A DNA stretch of 6,126 bases. Source: Candidatus Bathyarchaeota archaeon. GTDB taxonomy: Archaea; Thermoproteota; Bathyarchaeia; TCS64. A model generated the notes under the pieces. It was not told the DNA's origin, made no database searches, and worked only from the letters and a program-made list of their open reading frames with translations. Every line of letters begins with the position of its first letter. The stretch's first letter is position 1. Location of the stretch: positions 1 to 6,126 of the forward strand of contig JAUWDP010000070.1 of assembly GCA_030608725.1 (NCBI GenBank), read 5' to 3'. Of the stretch, positions 5,564 through 6,126 are shown in pieces. A program made the position numbers and the translations under genes.

Positions 5564-6052
5564 TCAGCCCCCCTCCTCGCCTTCGATGAGGTCCATGAAC
5601 TTCGTGCCCCGCACCAGCTCCCTGATCTCCTCCGCGGCGACGGGGTCGAGGTCGCCAAGGCTCAGTTTATTGCGTGACAGGAGAGTGGCCGAGGTGATCG
5701 GCGCCAGGCGCCCCGTCTCCGCCACCATCCTGATGTTCTCCGTGTACCCCTCCGGAGGGCTGACTCCAGCGCTTACGGCCATGTTCCTGAGGTCCACGAT
5801 GAGCTCCGAGAGGCCCACCCCCTGGGGACATGTCTCGCTGCAGAGGTGGCACTGGGCGCAGAGCCAGATCTCCTCGCCCTCGAGCACTTTACTCCAGTCG
5901 CCGATGACCAGTTCCCTGACGAGCCTCCGGGGATGGAAGTCCTCGTTGACACGCGCCACGGGGCAGCCGCCCATGCAAACGCCACACCCGAAGCAGAGCC
6001 TCGCCCTGCCCATCATGGATTCCCTCATTTCACCGTCGACCTCTACTGGCAC
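5564..6052 (-). CDS. hdrC: Heterodisulfide reductase subunit C (HdrC)-like
   Basis: This 162-residue, two-cluster protein has C20-x2-C23-x2-C26-x3-C30-Pro (CFGCGVCMGGCP) and C65-x2-C68-x2-C71-x3-C75-Pro (CAQCHLCSETCP), separated by the HdrC-typical PRRLVRELVIGDW and EEIWLC. HdrC passes electrons between HdrA and the HdrB active site in the cytoplasmic complex. The length is close to, or slightly below, the usual 180-190. The start is GTG at 6052, with GGAGG at 6065-6061 (8-base spacer). An internal ATG at 6028 is possible but lacks a comparable ribosome site. The upstream gene ends 4 bases before this start, and hdrB overlaps or abuts the stop, so these genes are co-transcribed and probably translationally coupled. 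Confidence 0.93.
   Translation of the reverse strand: MPVEVDGEMRESMMGRARLCFGCGVCMGGCPVARVNEDFHPRRLVRELVIGDWSKVLEGEEIWLCAQCHLCSETCPQGVGLSELIVDLRNMAVSAGVSPPEGYTENIRMVAETGRLAPITSATLLSRNKLSLGDLDPVAAEEIRELVRGTKFMDLIEGEEGG
5572..5577 (-). promoter_or_regulatory. Shine-Dalgarno site that decides the hdrB start
   Basis: AGGAGG in the last codons of hdrC lies 4 bases before the CTG at 5567 and 10 bases before the CTG at 5561. No comparable site lies at a usable distance from the ATG at 5534, which supports initiation at one of the CTG codons. Confidence 0.55.
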
Positions 6053-6056
6053 TGGT

Positions 6057-6126
6057 TCAGCCTCCCCGCTTCAGCAGCCTCTCAAGGAAGGGCCTCGCCT
6101 TCTCGTTCTCAGCTTGGATCCGATCC
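6057..6126 (-). CDS. C-terminal end of an unidentified gene upstream of hdrC
   Basis: In the frame ending at the TGA 6059-6057, the last 22 codons read DRIQAENEKARPFL then ERLLKRGG. It is a charged, probably helical tail, and its stop lies 4 bases before the hdrC start. The spacing says it belongs to the hdr operon. HdrA or an MvhD-like subunit would be expected here from other genomes, but the tail is too short to identify and does not look like a typical HdrA end. Confidence 0.5.
   Translation of the reverse strand, partial: DRIQAENEKARPFLERLLKRGG

Noticed and set aside
6116..6126. GGATCC next to GATCC at the right edge, considered as vector or linker sequence
   Set aside because: It reads in frame as the codons of the upstream gene tail, so nothing indicates artificial sequence.

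Overview
The window looks like part of a compact, GC-rich archaeal chromosome from an anaerobe. Four things point to archaea: an archaeal TFS/RpoM-type two-zinc-ribbon elongation factor, an archaeal-type MoaD with a C-terminal Gly-Gly, TATA-like elements upstream of gene starts, and frequent AGG arginine codons. The lineage cannot be fixed from this sequence. An uncultivated anaerobic archaeon with Hdr-type metabolism fits best.

Layout. Positions 1-449 (minus) hold the N-terminal part of a SelA/DgaE-like PLP enzyme that runs off the left edge. A 324-base AT-richer divergent promoter region (450-773) follows. Next is TFS (774-1091, plus), which meets the convergent MoaD-like gene (1101-1403, minus) with a 9-base gap. 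An 84-base divergent promoter region then leads into a plus-strand operon: a tungsten aldehyde:ferredoxin oxidoreductase (AOR, 1488-3338) and a four-cluster DmsB/HycB-type ferredoxin (3342-3812). This operon runs head-on into a minus-strand operon read from the right edge: the tail of an unidentified gene, hdrC (5564-6052), hdrB (4671 to about 5561) and a six-cluster polyferredoxin (3809-4642). The two operons share a CTAG in which each strand reads its own TAG stop.

How the genes may work together. MoaD supplies sulfur for the pyranopterin dithiolene that holds tungsten in AOR-family enzymes. The AOR would oxidise an aldehyde, or work in reverse on an activated acid, and pass electrons to the four-cluster ferredoxin. 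HdrB and HdrC carry the usual ligands of the heterodisulfide-reductase disulfide site and its electron wire. The polyferredoxin is a likely conduit between Hdr and other redox partners. Together this is a candidate AOR-Hdr electron-transfer module, but physical coupling is inferred from proximity only, and HdrA is not in the window.

Points worth a second look: the TFS paralogue lacks the catalytic Asp-Glu dyad and has an enlarged tip loop; hdrB appears to start at CTG, because the first ATG would remove a cluster-ligand cysteine; polyferredoxin cluster 2 has a Cys-to-Gly change; and inverted repeats sit on or near the TATA-like elements of both divergent promoter regions.
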